Of a stretch of 5,188 nt of DNA, positions 1-5,188 are shown piece by piece. The translations under genes and the position numbers were made by a program. The stretch's first letter is position 1; each line of letters begins with the position of its first letter. The notes under the pieces are model-generated. The model searched no databases, was not told the DNA's origin, and saw only the letters and a list, made by a program, of their open reading frames with translations. The stretch comes from Acidobacteriota bacterium. Its GTDB lineage: Bacteria > Acidobacteriota > Terriglobia > UBA7540. Where the stretch lies: contig PLWR01000679.1 in the NCBI GenBank assembly GCA_003165615.1, positions 30,641 to 35,828 of the forward strand, given 5' to 3'.

Positions 1-335
1 GAGAAACGGATCGATTTAATGGGCAAAGCTTCTGGGACTTCCTGAAGCTCCTTCAGCGGCGGAGCCGACAGGGAGACCGACGCGTCGTCGTCATCACGGA
101 CAATGCCCGGTTTCATCATGCGAAAATGCACCAAGCATGGAGAGAGGCCCAGGCAGCCAACTTCCGCTTGGACTACCTCCCTCCCTATAGTCCCGACTTG
201 AATCCCATCGAACGCGTTTGGAAATTGACGCGTAAGCTTTGTCTCCATGACCAATATTTCCCAACCCTCGACAGCGTAATCGCAGCCGCGGAACAAGAAT
301 TCCGCCGATGGACCCATGGATCGGTCACCCTCTAA
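1..335 (+). CDS. IS630-family transposase, C-terminal fragment (5' end outside window)
   Basis: This is the catalytic C-terminal part of a DDE-type transposase that cuts and pastes an insertion sequence, typically at TA targets. The frame is open from base 3, so the gene begins before the window; the internal ATG at 126 is not a real start. Visible landmarks are an RFNGQSFWDFL segment at fragment residues 5-14, the second catalytic Asp in VVVITDNARFHHA (residue 33), and the catalytic Glu in YLPPYSPDLNPIERVWK (residue 70). The 36-residue Asp-Glu spacing and the SPDLNPIE signature are typical of IS630. The first catalytic Asp lies off the left edge. The reading frame stops at TAA 333-335, but the codons after it read RLCA, resembling the usual family tail, so the copy may be slightly truncated and inactive. 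Family assignment is secure; whether the protein is functional cannot be judged here. Confidence 0.9.
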   Translation, partial: ETDRFNGQSFWDFLKLLQRRSRQGDRRVVVITDNARFHHAKMHQAWREAQAANFRLDYLPPYSPDLNPIERVWKLTRKLCLHDQYFPTLDSVIAAAEQEFRRWTHGSVTL

Positions 336-404
336 AGGTTATGCGCCTTATCCTTAACGCCTAGCCATTATTCGCAATTATTTATGGCCGCGCGTATAGA
401 ATAG
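1..404 (+). mobile_element. Right-hand end of an IS630-family insertion sequence (boundary approximate)
   Basis: The transposase fragment implies that the left part of the window belongs to an insertion sequence. Its right boundary is not defined, because the left terminal inverted repeat is outside the window and cannot be compared. I set the end at the second in-frame stop after the transposase (402-404) only as an outer guess. The sequence from 336 to 443 shows no gene and no convincing inverted repeat or terminator. Confidence 0.45.
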
Positions 405-443
405 AGTAATCGGAAGGGTTTCCCGTCTTGTGACTCCCACCTC

Positions 444-1019
444 CTAACTTCCCTCTCCGATCGTCTTGAGTGTTTCATCAAGCAGAGAGACCGGCAGCCC
501 TACCACATTGAAATAACACCCGGAAATGTGGATCACGAATTTCGACGCCAGGCCTTGAATGGCGTACGCTCCGGCTTTGTCAAAGGGCTCGTGGCTGGCC
601 ACGTAAGCGCGAATCTGCTCTTCGCTAAGCTCGCAGAAGGTAACAAAGGTGCTTTCGTGCTTGAGCGCCGCAATCTGGTCCGGCGCTCGAACCAGGCAGA
701 CCGCTGTGATCACCTCATGCGTCTGGCCGGAGAGCACTCGAAGCATGCGGGTGGCGTCGAAAGGCCCGCTGGGCTTTCCTAAAACCAAACCGCTGATGGT
801 GACAATGGTATCCGCACCCAAAACCAAGCTGCCGGAAGGCGAGCGAGCGGCCACCTCCAGCGCCTTGGCGCGAGCAATGCGGCGGGCGTACTCTTCCGGA
901 AGCTCATCCGGCGACGGCACGCCTTCTTCGGCGCCGCTGGGAACGACCTCAAAATCGAAGCCGGCGTTGCGGAGCAGTTCGCGTCGACGCGGCGAATTGG
1001 AGGCAAGAATCATCTTCAT
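444..1019 (-). CDS. maf: Maf-family nucleotide pyrophosphatase (dTTP/UTP type, YhdE-like)
   Basis: This is a cytoplasmic house-cleaning enzyme that hydrolyses nucleoside triphosphates to the monophosphate and pyrophosphate. The family is also linked to septum formation. Numbering from the ATG at 1017-1019 (191 aa), the sequence has the N-terminal substrate loop ILASNSPRRRELL (4-16), the catalytic Asp in GADTIV (D70), LGKP (80-83), SGQTHEVITAV (97-107) and DKAGAYAIQG (147-156). The last motif is the form seen in dTTP/UTP-specific Maf proteins rather than the m7GTP-type YceF group. The open frame extends upstream to 1088, but those residues match nothing in the family and contain a good promoter, so the start at 1019 is preferred; 1013 (189 aa) is also possible. 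Length is normal for the family. The gene is divergent from the DciA-like gene, and no obvious terminator follows it. Substrate class is inferred from the motif only. Confidence 0.93.
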   Translation of the reverse strand: MKMILASNSPRRRELLRNAGFDFEVVPSGAEEGVPSPDELPEEYARRIARAKALEVAARSPSGSLVLGADTIVTISGLVLGKPSGPFDATRMLRVLSGQTHEVITAVCLVRAPDQIAALKHESTFVTFCELSEEQIRAYVASHEPFDKAGAYAIQGLASKFVIHISGCYFNVVGLPVSLLDETLKTIGEGS

Positions 1020-1028
1020 GCGAAAGCG

Positions 1029-1057
1029 ATTATAAATTTGTCGCCGGCCCATCTCAA
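1029..1057 (-). promoter_or_regulatory. Sigma-70-type promoter for maf
   Basis: On the minus strand there is a TTGAGA -35 box (1052-1057), a spacer of exactly 17 nt, and a perfect TATAAT -10 box (1029-1034). Transcription would begin near 1021-1023, only about 2-4 nt before the ATG at 1017-1019. No Shine-Dalgarno sequence is visible before that ATG, consistent with a nearly leaderless mRNA. Promoter identity is inferred from consensus match and position. Confidence 0.65.
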
Positions 1058-1174
1058 GCCATTTGGTGGTGACGAGTTTTGAATCCACTTGGGATTGCGC
1101 AGTTATCCTATGGGACGAGCCTCATGGGTCGAAAGTGAAACGCACGATGATGTTAGCCGCGCACCGGCCTTTAA

Positions 1175-1225
1175 CCCCCTCACCCACCGCCTTGCGGTCC
1201 CCCCTCTCCTCCAAGGGGGCGAGGG
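1175..1225. repeat. GC-rich intergenic repeat with three-way-junction folding potential
   Basis: Two small hairpins sit side by side: ACCGC/GCGGT around a CTT loop (1186-1190 with 1194-1198), and CCCCCT/AGGGGG around an 8-nt loop (1200-1205 with 1214-1219). They are enclosed by an outer stem CCCTC/GAGGG (1177-1181 with 1221-1225). The general pattern of CCTCACCC followed by a C-rich hairpin and GCGAGGG looks like a family of short intergenic repeats common in GC-rich bacteria. That resemblance is from memory, and copy number cannot be tested from one window. Confidence 0.5.
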
Positions 1226-1260
1226 AAGAACGAGTGTTGGTTTTGTGATGTATTTATGAC

Positions 1261-1290
1261 AGAAGGCGGCAACCCAGAAGGCGGCAACCC
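1261..1290 (+). repeat. Perfect 15-bp tandem duplication
   Basis: The unit AGAAGGCGGCAACCC occurs twice without any mismatch (1261-1275 and 1276-1290). It sits about 75-105 bp before the GTG start of the DciA-like gene. A unit of 15 bp is compatible with slippage or a recent duplication; no function is evident. Confidence 0.85.
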
Positions 1291-1366
1291 ATTTCCCGCA
1301 GCCGCACAATATGCTAGACTGAGAAATTCTTTGGAGAACAACTGACCGCGCTGGGGCGCACCGACC

Positions 1367-1816
1367 GTGGATGAAATCGGAAAACTCTTACCTGCTCTGT
1401 TTAGGAAACAAATTGGCCGGGCGGAGCCGCATCTGCTTGAAATCCTGATTCCGCTTTGGCCTCGTATTGCCGGCAAGATTATGGCGCAGCATTCCCAGCC
1501 TGCCATATTTGCCTCCGGCGTGTTGACCCTCAACACCGATAGCGCCACGTGGGGCACGCAGCTTCGGCACATGACCGAGGAGATTCGCACCGAGATTAAC
1601 GGCTTTCTGGGCAAGCCAATCGTGAAGAAGTTACGAATCAAGACCGTGACTCAGCAAGGCCGGTTTTCCTCCACCCGGCCCGCACGTGTCGCCGCCTCAC
1701 CCGTGCCGCTCTGGGCGGAAAAGGCGATGAACACGGAATCGATAGCTGATCCCGAAATTGCCGCGGCGCTGGCAAGCTCTTTTGCCAAGTATTTTAGCCG
1801 TCCTGGGAGATCGTGA
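1367..1816 (+). CDS. DUF721/DciA-like protein (putative replicative-helicase loader)
   Basis: This 149-aa protein carries a DUF721 domain over about residues 15-95. Recognisable family features are LWPRIAGKIMAQHSQP (30-45), the turn ASGVLTLNTDSATWGTQL (49-66) and the following amphipathic helix ending in FLGKPIVKKLRIK (80-92). DciA proteins of this family help load the replicative DnaB helicase in bacteria lacking DnaC or DnaI; that role is known for the family and only inferred here. The C-terminal 55 residues are Ala/Ser/Pro-rich and probably flexible, ending in a short predicted helix. The start is GTG at 1367: an in-frame TGA at 1343 and no other start codon before 1367 leave no alternative at the 5' end. 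A weak GGGG at 1353-1356 may serve as ribosome binding site. Its stop is 5 nt before the gatC ATG, suggesting co-transcription. Confidence 0.82.
   Translation: MDEIGKLLPALFRKQIGRAEPHLLEILIPLWPRIAGKIMAQHSQPAIFASGVLTLNTDSATWGTQLRHMTEEIRTEINGFLGKPIVKKLRIKTVTQQGRFSSTRPARVAASPVPLWAEKAMNTESIADPEIAAALASSFAKYFSRPGRS
1805..1810 (+). promoter_or_regulatory. Ribosome binding site deciding the gatC start
   Basis: GGGAGA lies 11 nt before ATG 1822 but only 2 nt before the alternative GTG at 1813, which overlaps the preceding stop codon. The spacing is a little long for the ATG but far too short for the GTG, so ATG 1822 is preferred. The site is inside the end of the DciA-like gene, consistent with translational coupling. 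Confidence 0.5.
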
Positions 1817-1821
1817 CACAC

Positions 1822-2127
1822 ATGGCTTTCACCGAAAAGGATGTTCGTTACGTGGCCGACCTTGCTCACCTCGAGCTAACTGAGGAAGAGGTGACGAAAT
1901 ATCTTCCCCAGCTCGATTCCATATTGCAGTATGTGGAAAAGCTGAACGAGCTGGATACCACTGAAATCGAGCCCATGGCGCAGGTCACCTATCCGGGCTC
2001 CGAGAACGCTTCCTTCCGGGCAGATGAGGCGCACAAGAAGTTTTCCCAGGACCAGGCGCTGGCAAACGCACCCGAGCAGGGCGCGGGGAGCTTCAAAGTG
2101 CCACGAGTCATCGAGCGGGAGGAATGA
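1822..2127 (+). CDS. gatC: Asp/Glu-tRNA(Asn/Gln) amidotransferase subunit C
   Basis: GatC is the small subunit of the cytoplasmic GatCAB complex, which converts Glu-tRNA(Gln) and/or Asp-tRNA(Asn) to the amidated form. It wraps around the GatA-GatB interface and stabilises GatA. The 101-aa product is of normal size. The N-terminal helical part reads VADLAHLELTEEE (11-23) followed by LDSILQYVEKLNELDT (31-46) and IEPMAQV (49-55). The C-terminal strand segment has FRADEA (65-70), QALANAPEQ (78-86) and FKVPRVIE (91-98), all characteristic of the family. GTG 1813 would add three residues and overlap the upstream stop, but the ribosome binding site favours ATG 1822. It follows the DciA-like gene closely and precedes gatA after a 95-nt spacer. 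Confidence 0.96.
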   Translation: MAFTEKDVRYVADLAHLELTEEEVTKYLPQLDSILQYVEKLNELDTTEIEPMAQVTYPGSENASFRADEAHKKFSQDQALANAPEQGAGSFKVPRVIEREE

Positions 2128-2132
2128 ACTCT

Positions 2133-2158
2133 ATTTTGGATTTTAGATTTGGATTCGG
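2133..2158 (+). repeat. AT-rich degenerate heptamer repeat in the gatC-gatA spacer
   Basis: Four successive quasi-repeats can be read: ATTTTGG, ATTTTAG, ATTTGG and ATTCGG. They stand out from the GC-rich surroundings. On the minus strand they encode a run like SKIQN, a signature of short heptameric intergenic repeats that I recall from cyanobacteria and some acidobacteria. It lies in the 95-nt gap (2128-2222) between gatC and gatA, where these genes usually sit close together. Confidence 0.5.
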
Positions 2159-2222
2159 GACCGCACCTGCATGGTCCCATTCTTCAGTCCAAAGTGCGCC
2201 AGGCAGAGGCCAGAAACACATA

Positions 2223-3674
2223 ATGGATTTCACCACACTAAGTATCAGTCAAATCCGCGAATTCCTGAAGAGCCGGCAGGCGTCGGCCGTCGAAATCGCC
2301 CAGGCGCATTTAGGGCAAATCGAGGAGAAGGACAAGCAAGTCCGCGCCTACCTCGCCTTATGCCCTGAGCGCGCCCTCGAGCAGGCAAAGAAGGTGGACC
2401 AGGCGATTGCTGCCGGCGAAGCGCTCGCTCCACTGGCTGGCGTGCCTGTGGCGGTGAAGGACGTCATCCTGACGCGCGGAACCCGCACCACGTGTGCATC
2501 GCACATTCTGGAGAATTTCATAGCGCCCTATGACGCCACGGCGGTTGAACGGCTGGAGCGCGCCGGCGCGGTCATTGTGGGCAAGACGAATTGCGACGAA
2601 TTCGCCATGGGATCGTCTACGGAAAACTCCAGTTTTTACCCTACCCGCAATCCTCGCGATCTGTCCCGCGTGCCTGGCGGGTCAAGCGGTGGTTCGGCCG
2701 CGGCCGTTGCTGCCAACTTTGCCACGGTTGCCCTCGGGTCAGACACCGGAGGGTCCATCCGGCAGCCCGCAGCGTTCTGCGACATTGTCGGTATGATGGG
2801 TACCTACGGAAGAGTCTCCCGCTACGGCTTGGTGGCGTTCGCTTCCTCCCTCGACCACATCGGTCCGTTTGGACGTTCGGTGCACGACGTGGCGCAGGTA
2901 TTGCAAACCATCGCCGGACCGGACCCCCTGGATTCCACTTGCGCCGCGCTGCCCGTGGATGATTACGTGGGCGCGCTGGGCGGCGACATCCGGGGAATCC
3001 GGGTGGGCGTTCCGACGGAGTATTTCAAGGGATTGAATCCGGAAATCGGGGATAACATCCAGAAAGGCATTGATCTATTCAACAAGCTGGGTTGCAGGAT
3101 CGTGCCCATCAGTCTGCCGCACACCGGCTATGCCATTGGATGCTATTACATTATCTGTACGGCCGAAGCCAGCTCGAACCTCGCTCGCTATGATGGCGTG
3201 CGCTATGGATTCCGCTCGCCCCAACATGACGATTTGCAGGAGATGTACCGGAAATCACGCAATCTAGGGTTCGGCGCAGAAGTGAAACGCCGCATCATGC
3301 TGGGAACTTATGTTTTAAGCTCTGGCTATTATGATGCTTACTATTTAAAAGGCCAGAAAGTGCGTACCCTCATTACCCGCGACTTCGTCGAAGCTTTTGA
3401 CGAAGTCGATGTCATCGTCACCCCCACGTCCCCCATTCCGCCCTTCAAACTCGGCGAAAAGATGGACGACCCGCTGCAGATGTACCTTGCCGACATCTAC
3501 ACTGTCACTGCCAGCCTGGCCGGAATCCCCGGAATCAGCGTCCCCTGCGGCAAAACCCCAAGCGAACCGCGCCTCCCCGTGGGCATGCAAATCCTTGCCA
3601 ACCATTTCGATGAAGCAAGGCTGCTGCGCGTGGCCGACGCATTTGAAAAGGCCGGCGGATTCCAAATTAGCTGA
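2223..3674 (+). CDS. gatA: Asp/Glu-tRNA(Asn/Gln) amidotransferase subunit A (glutaminase)
   Basis: GatA is the amidase-signature subunit of GatCAB; it releases ammonia from glutamine, which is channelled to GatB for tRNA amidation. From ATG 2223 the protein is 483 aa, the usual length. The catalytic triad is complete: Lys79 in VAVKD, cis-Ser154 in PGGSSGGS and nucleophile Ser178 in GSDTGGS, the same numbering I recall for Staphylococcus GatA, which supports this start. Glutamine-binding candidates are Tyr309, Arg357 and Asp424. EASSNLARYDGVRYG (315-329) is the family signature. The frame also extends 33 residues upstream to an ATG overlapping the gatC stop (2124), but that segment is low-complexity spacer sequence and is rejected. 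A weak AGAGG lies 13 nt before ATG 2223. Oddities: Gly193 and Gly306 replace positions usually occupied by proline. gatB is not nearby. Confidence 0.96.
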   Translation: MDFTTLSISQIREFLKSRQASAVEIAQAHLGQIEEKDKQVRAYLALCPERALEQAKKVDQAIAAGEALAPLAGVPVAVKDVILTRGTRTTCASHILENFIAPYDATAVERLERAGAVIVGKTNCDEFAMGSSTENSSFYPTRNPRDLSRVPGGSSGGSAAAVAANFATVALGSDTGGSIRQPAAFCDIVGMMGTYGRVSRYGLVAFASSLDHIGPFGRSVHDVAQVLQTIAGPDPLDSTCAALPVDDYVGALGGDIRGIRVGVPTEYFKGLNPEIGDNIQKGIDLFNKLGCRIVPISLPHTGYAIGCYYIICTAEASSNLARYDGVRYGFRSPQHDDLQEMYRKSRNLGFGAEVKRRIMLGTYVLSSGYYDAYYLKGQKVRTLITRDFVEAFDEVDVIVTPTSPIPPFKLGEKMDDPLQMYLADIYTVTASLAGIPGISVPCGKTPSEPRLPVGMQILANHFDEARLLRVADAFEKAGGFQIS

Positions 3675-3701
3675 GGCGATAAGTTAGGAAATCTAAGGCA
3701 T

Positions 3702-3763
3702 GGTCAGCGATCAGCCAGAACCGAAACGCAAGCCGGTTCTGGCTGAAAGCTGATTGCTTCTTT
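3702..3763. terminator. Bidirectional intrinsic terminator between gatA and rpoC
   Basis: A perfect 13-bp stem pairs 3711-3723 with 3734-3746 (core CAGCCAGAACCG / CGGTTCTGGCTG) around a 10-nt loop. After a 2x2 internal loop, another 5 bp (3704-3708 with 3749-3753) and two possible G-U pairs lengthen it. On the plus strand it is followed by the T-rich TTGCTTCTTT (3754-3763), serving gatA. On the minus strand it begins about 10 nt after the rpoC stop, with a less T-rich tail. Placement between convergent genes supports a shared terminator. Confidence 0.8.
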
Positions 3764-3764
3764 A

Positions 3765-5188
3765 CTACGTTCTTGCTTCGTCCTCGTCGGCCAGTTCCGC
3801 TCCCACTGCCCCAGCGGCGGAGGCGGGGAGGGCAACTTCCGCCGGCGTCGTGACTTCCGGCGCAGGCGGCTCGGCTTCAGTGAGCAGCTTGAAGTTCCGG
3901 TAAAACTCCAGGCCCGTGCCCGCCGGAATCAGACGCCCCATGATGACGTTCTCCTTCAAGCCGCGGAGGTGGTCCACAGCACCGCGGATGGAGGCTTCCG
4001 TAAGGACGCGCGTCGTCTCCTGGAACGACGCGGCGGAGATGAAGGAATCGGTGGCGAGCGACGCCTTGGTAATTCCGAGCAGCAGTGCCCGCCCAGTGGC
4101 CGCCTGGCCGCCCTTGGCCTTGGCGCGGTCGTTTTCCTGGCGGAAGCGGAACTTATCCACCTGCTCGTCGAGCAGGAATTCCGTGTCACCCACCTCTTCC
4201 ACCTTCACCCAACGCATCATTTGGCGGGTGATCACTTCAATGTGCTTGTCGTTGATGTTGACGCCCTGGAGACGATAAACTTCCTGGATCTCATCCACGA
4301 GATACTTTTCCAGTTCCTTCTCGCCCAGGACCGCCAGAATATCGTGGGGGTTGCGCGGGCCATCCATGAGCGGCTCCCCCGCCTTGACGCGCTCAGCTTC
4401 CTGCACGGAAACGTGCACGCCGCGCGGCAGCAAGTATTCCTTGGTCTCGCCCTTTTCCGGAATCACCAGAATCTTGCGCTGGCCTTTGACAACGTCCGCG
4501 TAACGAACGATGCCGTCGATTTCCGTAATCACTGCGGGCTCGTGAGGCTTGCGTGCTTCGAAGAGCTCGACCACGCGCGGCAGACCTCCGGTGATATCTT
4601 TGGTCTTGGTGGTTTCACGCGGAATCTTGGCCAGCACGTCGCCGGCGCTCACCATATCGCCATCTTGAACCATCAAGTGAGCGCGCGAGGGCATCAGGTA
4701 CTTCTTAGATCCCTTGGCCCCGCTTTTTTCGTCGCGAATCACCAGCCGGGGTTGATGTTGCTCATCCTGTACTTCCGTCACCACCCACTGGGACAGACCG
4801 GTGACTTCATCGACCTGCTCCTGAAGCGTAGTTCCAGCTTCCAGGTCCTTGAATTGAACCGCGCCGGCGACTTCGGTCAAGATCGAGAACGTGTAAGGAT
4901 CCCATTCAACCAGGATACTCCCCTGCTTGACGGGAGCGCCGTCGGCAAACTTGATCCGGGCGCCGTAGACCACCGAGTAGCGCTCGCGTTCGTGGCCCTT
5001 GTCGTCAACCACCACCACCGCGCCGTTGCGGTTCATGGCCACATAGTTACCGTCCCGGTTAACAACGGTCTGGAGGTTGTGAAACTTGAGGAAGCCGTTG
5101 TTCTTCGCCTCCAAGGTGGTCTGCTCGCTGATGCGGCTGGCGGTTCCGCCGATATGGAAAGTCCGCATGGTGAGCTGGGTGCCGGGTT
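3765..5188 (-). CDS. rpoC: DNA-directed RNA polymerase subunit beta', C-terminal third (5' end outside window)
   Basis: RpoC is the largest subunit of core RNA polymerase. About 473 codons are visible; the frame stays open to the right edge, where [14 protein letters not shown] is part of the trigger loop that closes on the incoming nucleotide. The Met at 5168 is therefore internal, not a start. Numbering from that Met: trigger-loop Met1, Arg2 and His5; an SI3-type insertion of sandwich-barrel hybrid domains over about 16-185; [18 protein letters not shown] (191-208) after it; [20 protein letters not shown] (293-312); [20 protein letters not shown] (363-382); ETTRVLTEA (384-392) and [17 protein letters not shown] (403-419). 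The last 40 residues are Ala/Pro/Glu-rich and probably disordered. The length from this Met to the stop (467 aa) is close to the matching part of E. coli beta'. The active-site Asp triad and zinc sites lie outside the window. The gene is convergent with gatA. Confidence 0.98.
   Translation of the reverse strand, partial: PGTQLTMRTFHIGGTASRISEQTTLEAKNNGFLKFHNLQTVVNRDGNYVAMNRNGAVVVVDDKGHERERYSVVYGARIKFADGAPVKQGSILVEWDPYTFSILTEVAGAVQFKDLEAGTTLQEQVDEVTGLSQWVVTEVQDEQHQPRLVIRDEKSGAKGSKKYLMPSRAHLMVQDGDMVSAGDVLAKIPRETTKTKDITGGLPRVVELFEARKPHEPAVITEIDGIVRYADVVKGQRKILVIPEKGETKEYLLPRGVHVSVQEAERVKAGEPLMDGPRNPHDILAVLGEKELEKYLVDEIQEVYRLQGVNINDKHIEVITRQMMRWVKVEEVGDTEFLLDEQVDKFRFRQENDRAKAKGGQAATGRALLLGITKASLATDSFISAASFQETTRVLTEASIRGAVDHLRGLKENVIMGRLIPAGTGLEFYRNFKLLTEAEPPAPEVTTPAEVALPASAAGAVGAELADEDEART

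Larger units (their letters stand above)
1020..1366. other. Divergent intergenic region between maf and the DciA-like gene
   Basis: This 347-bp stretch has no credible gene; the short open frames in it are low-complexity or antisense. It holds the maf promoter (1029-1057), unremarkable sequence from about 1058 to 1174, a GC-rich repeat with branched folding potential (1175-1225), and a 15-bp tandem duplication (1261-1290). Near the right end, TATGCT at 1310-1315 could be a -10 box for the rightward operon, but no good -35 box stands at the proper distance, so it is not called as a separate promoter. Confidence 0.7.

Noticed and set aside
336..443. Right terminal inverted repeat of the IS630 element or a maf terminator
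   Set aside because: The left end of the element is missing for comparison, and no stem followed by a T-run is convincing on the minus strand.
649..1035. 128-aa plus-strand open frame opposite maf
   Set aside because: It is an antisense shadow of the conserved Maf coding sequence, rich in Ser, Arg and Pro as expected for GC-rich antisense frames.
1020..1088. Longer Maf start at 1088
   Set aside because: The extension precedes the conserved ILASNSPRR start and contains a well-spaced promoter.
1287..1320. Promoter for the DciA-like operon around TATGCT (1310-1315) or TAGACT (1315-1320)
   Set aside because: The -10-like boxes match only partly and no credible -35 box lies 16-18 nt upstream, so it was not called.
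1180..1641. 153-aa minus-strand open frame opposite the DciA-like gene
   Set aside because: It is antisense to a recognisable conserved protein and includes translated low-complexity repeat; no family features.
2124..2222. GatA start at ATG 2124 overlapping the gatC stop
   Set aside because: The extra 33 residues are translated spacer repeat and do not resemble a GatA N-terminus; ATG 2223 gives normal length and standard catalytic numbering.
3916..4278. 120-aa plus-strand open frame inside rpoC
   Set aside because: It is antisense to conserved RpoC segments and has no recognisable motifs.
1..5188. tRNA, rRNA, CRISPR array or riboswitch
   Set aside because: No cloverleaf, rRNA-like segment, regularly spaced repeats or recognisable riboswitch core was seen on either strand.

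Overview
The window reads as chromosomal DNA from a GC-rich, Gram-negative-type bacterium. It holds ordinary housekeeping genes, with the worn end of an insertion sequence at the left edge. The beta' fragment carries the large SI3-type insertion found in several diderm phyla. The gatC-gatA pair points to a transamidation route for Gln-tRNA and/or Asn-tRNA. An AT-rich, roughly heptameric repeat lies between gatC and gatA. Together these fit an Acidobacteriota-like or related diderm lineage, but that placement is inference and only moderately supported.

Layout from left to right. (1) 1-335 (+): the C-terminal part of an IS630-family DDE transposase, cut by the window edge and apparently ending at an early stop. 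(2) 444-1019 (-): a Maf-family nucleotide pyrophosphatase of the dTTP/UTP (YhdE-like) type. A well-formed promoter lies immediately upstream, so close that the transcript would be almost leaderless. (3) 1020-1366: a divergent intergenic region with that promoter, a GC-rich repeat able to fold into a branched structure, and a perfect 15-bp tandem duplication. (4) 1367-3674 (+): three co-directional genes, a DUF721/DciA-like protein, gatC and gatA. The first two are almost contiguous, while gatC and gatA are separated by a 95-nt spacer. (5) 3702-3763: a strong hairpin between convergent genes, probably a bidirectional terminator. (6) 3765-5188 (-): the C-terminal third of rpoC (RNA polymerase beta'), from the trigger loop to the stop, running off the right edge.

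Functionally, GatC and GatA are two of the three subunits of Asp/Glu-tRNA amidotransferase; gatB is not in the window. The DciA-like protein upstream would link this transcript to loading of the replicative helicase. Maf removes non-canonical or excess nucleotides, and RpoC is core transcription machinery. I found no convincing new multi-gene system. The points most worth a second look are non-coding or fine-scale: the maf promoter and start, the branched repeat and tandem duplication, the inserted-looking gatC-gatA spacer, two Pro-to-Gly-like changes in conserved GatA segments, and the stop codon in the transposase tail.
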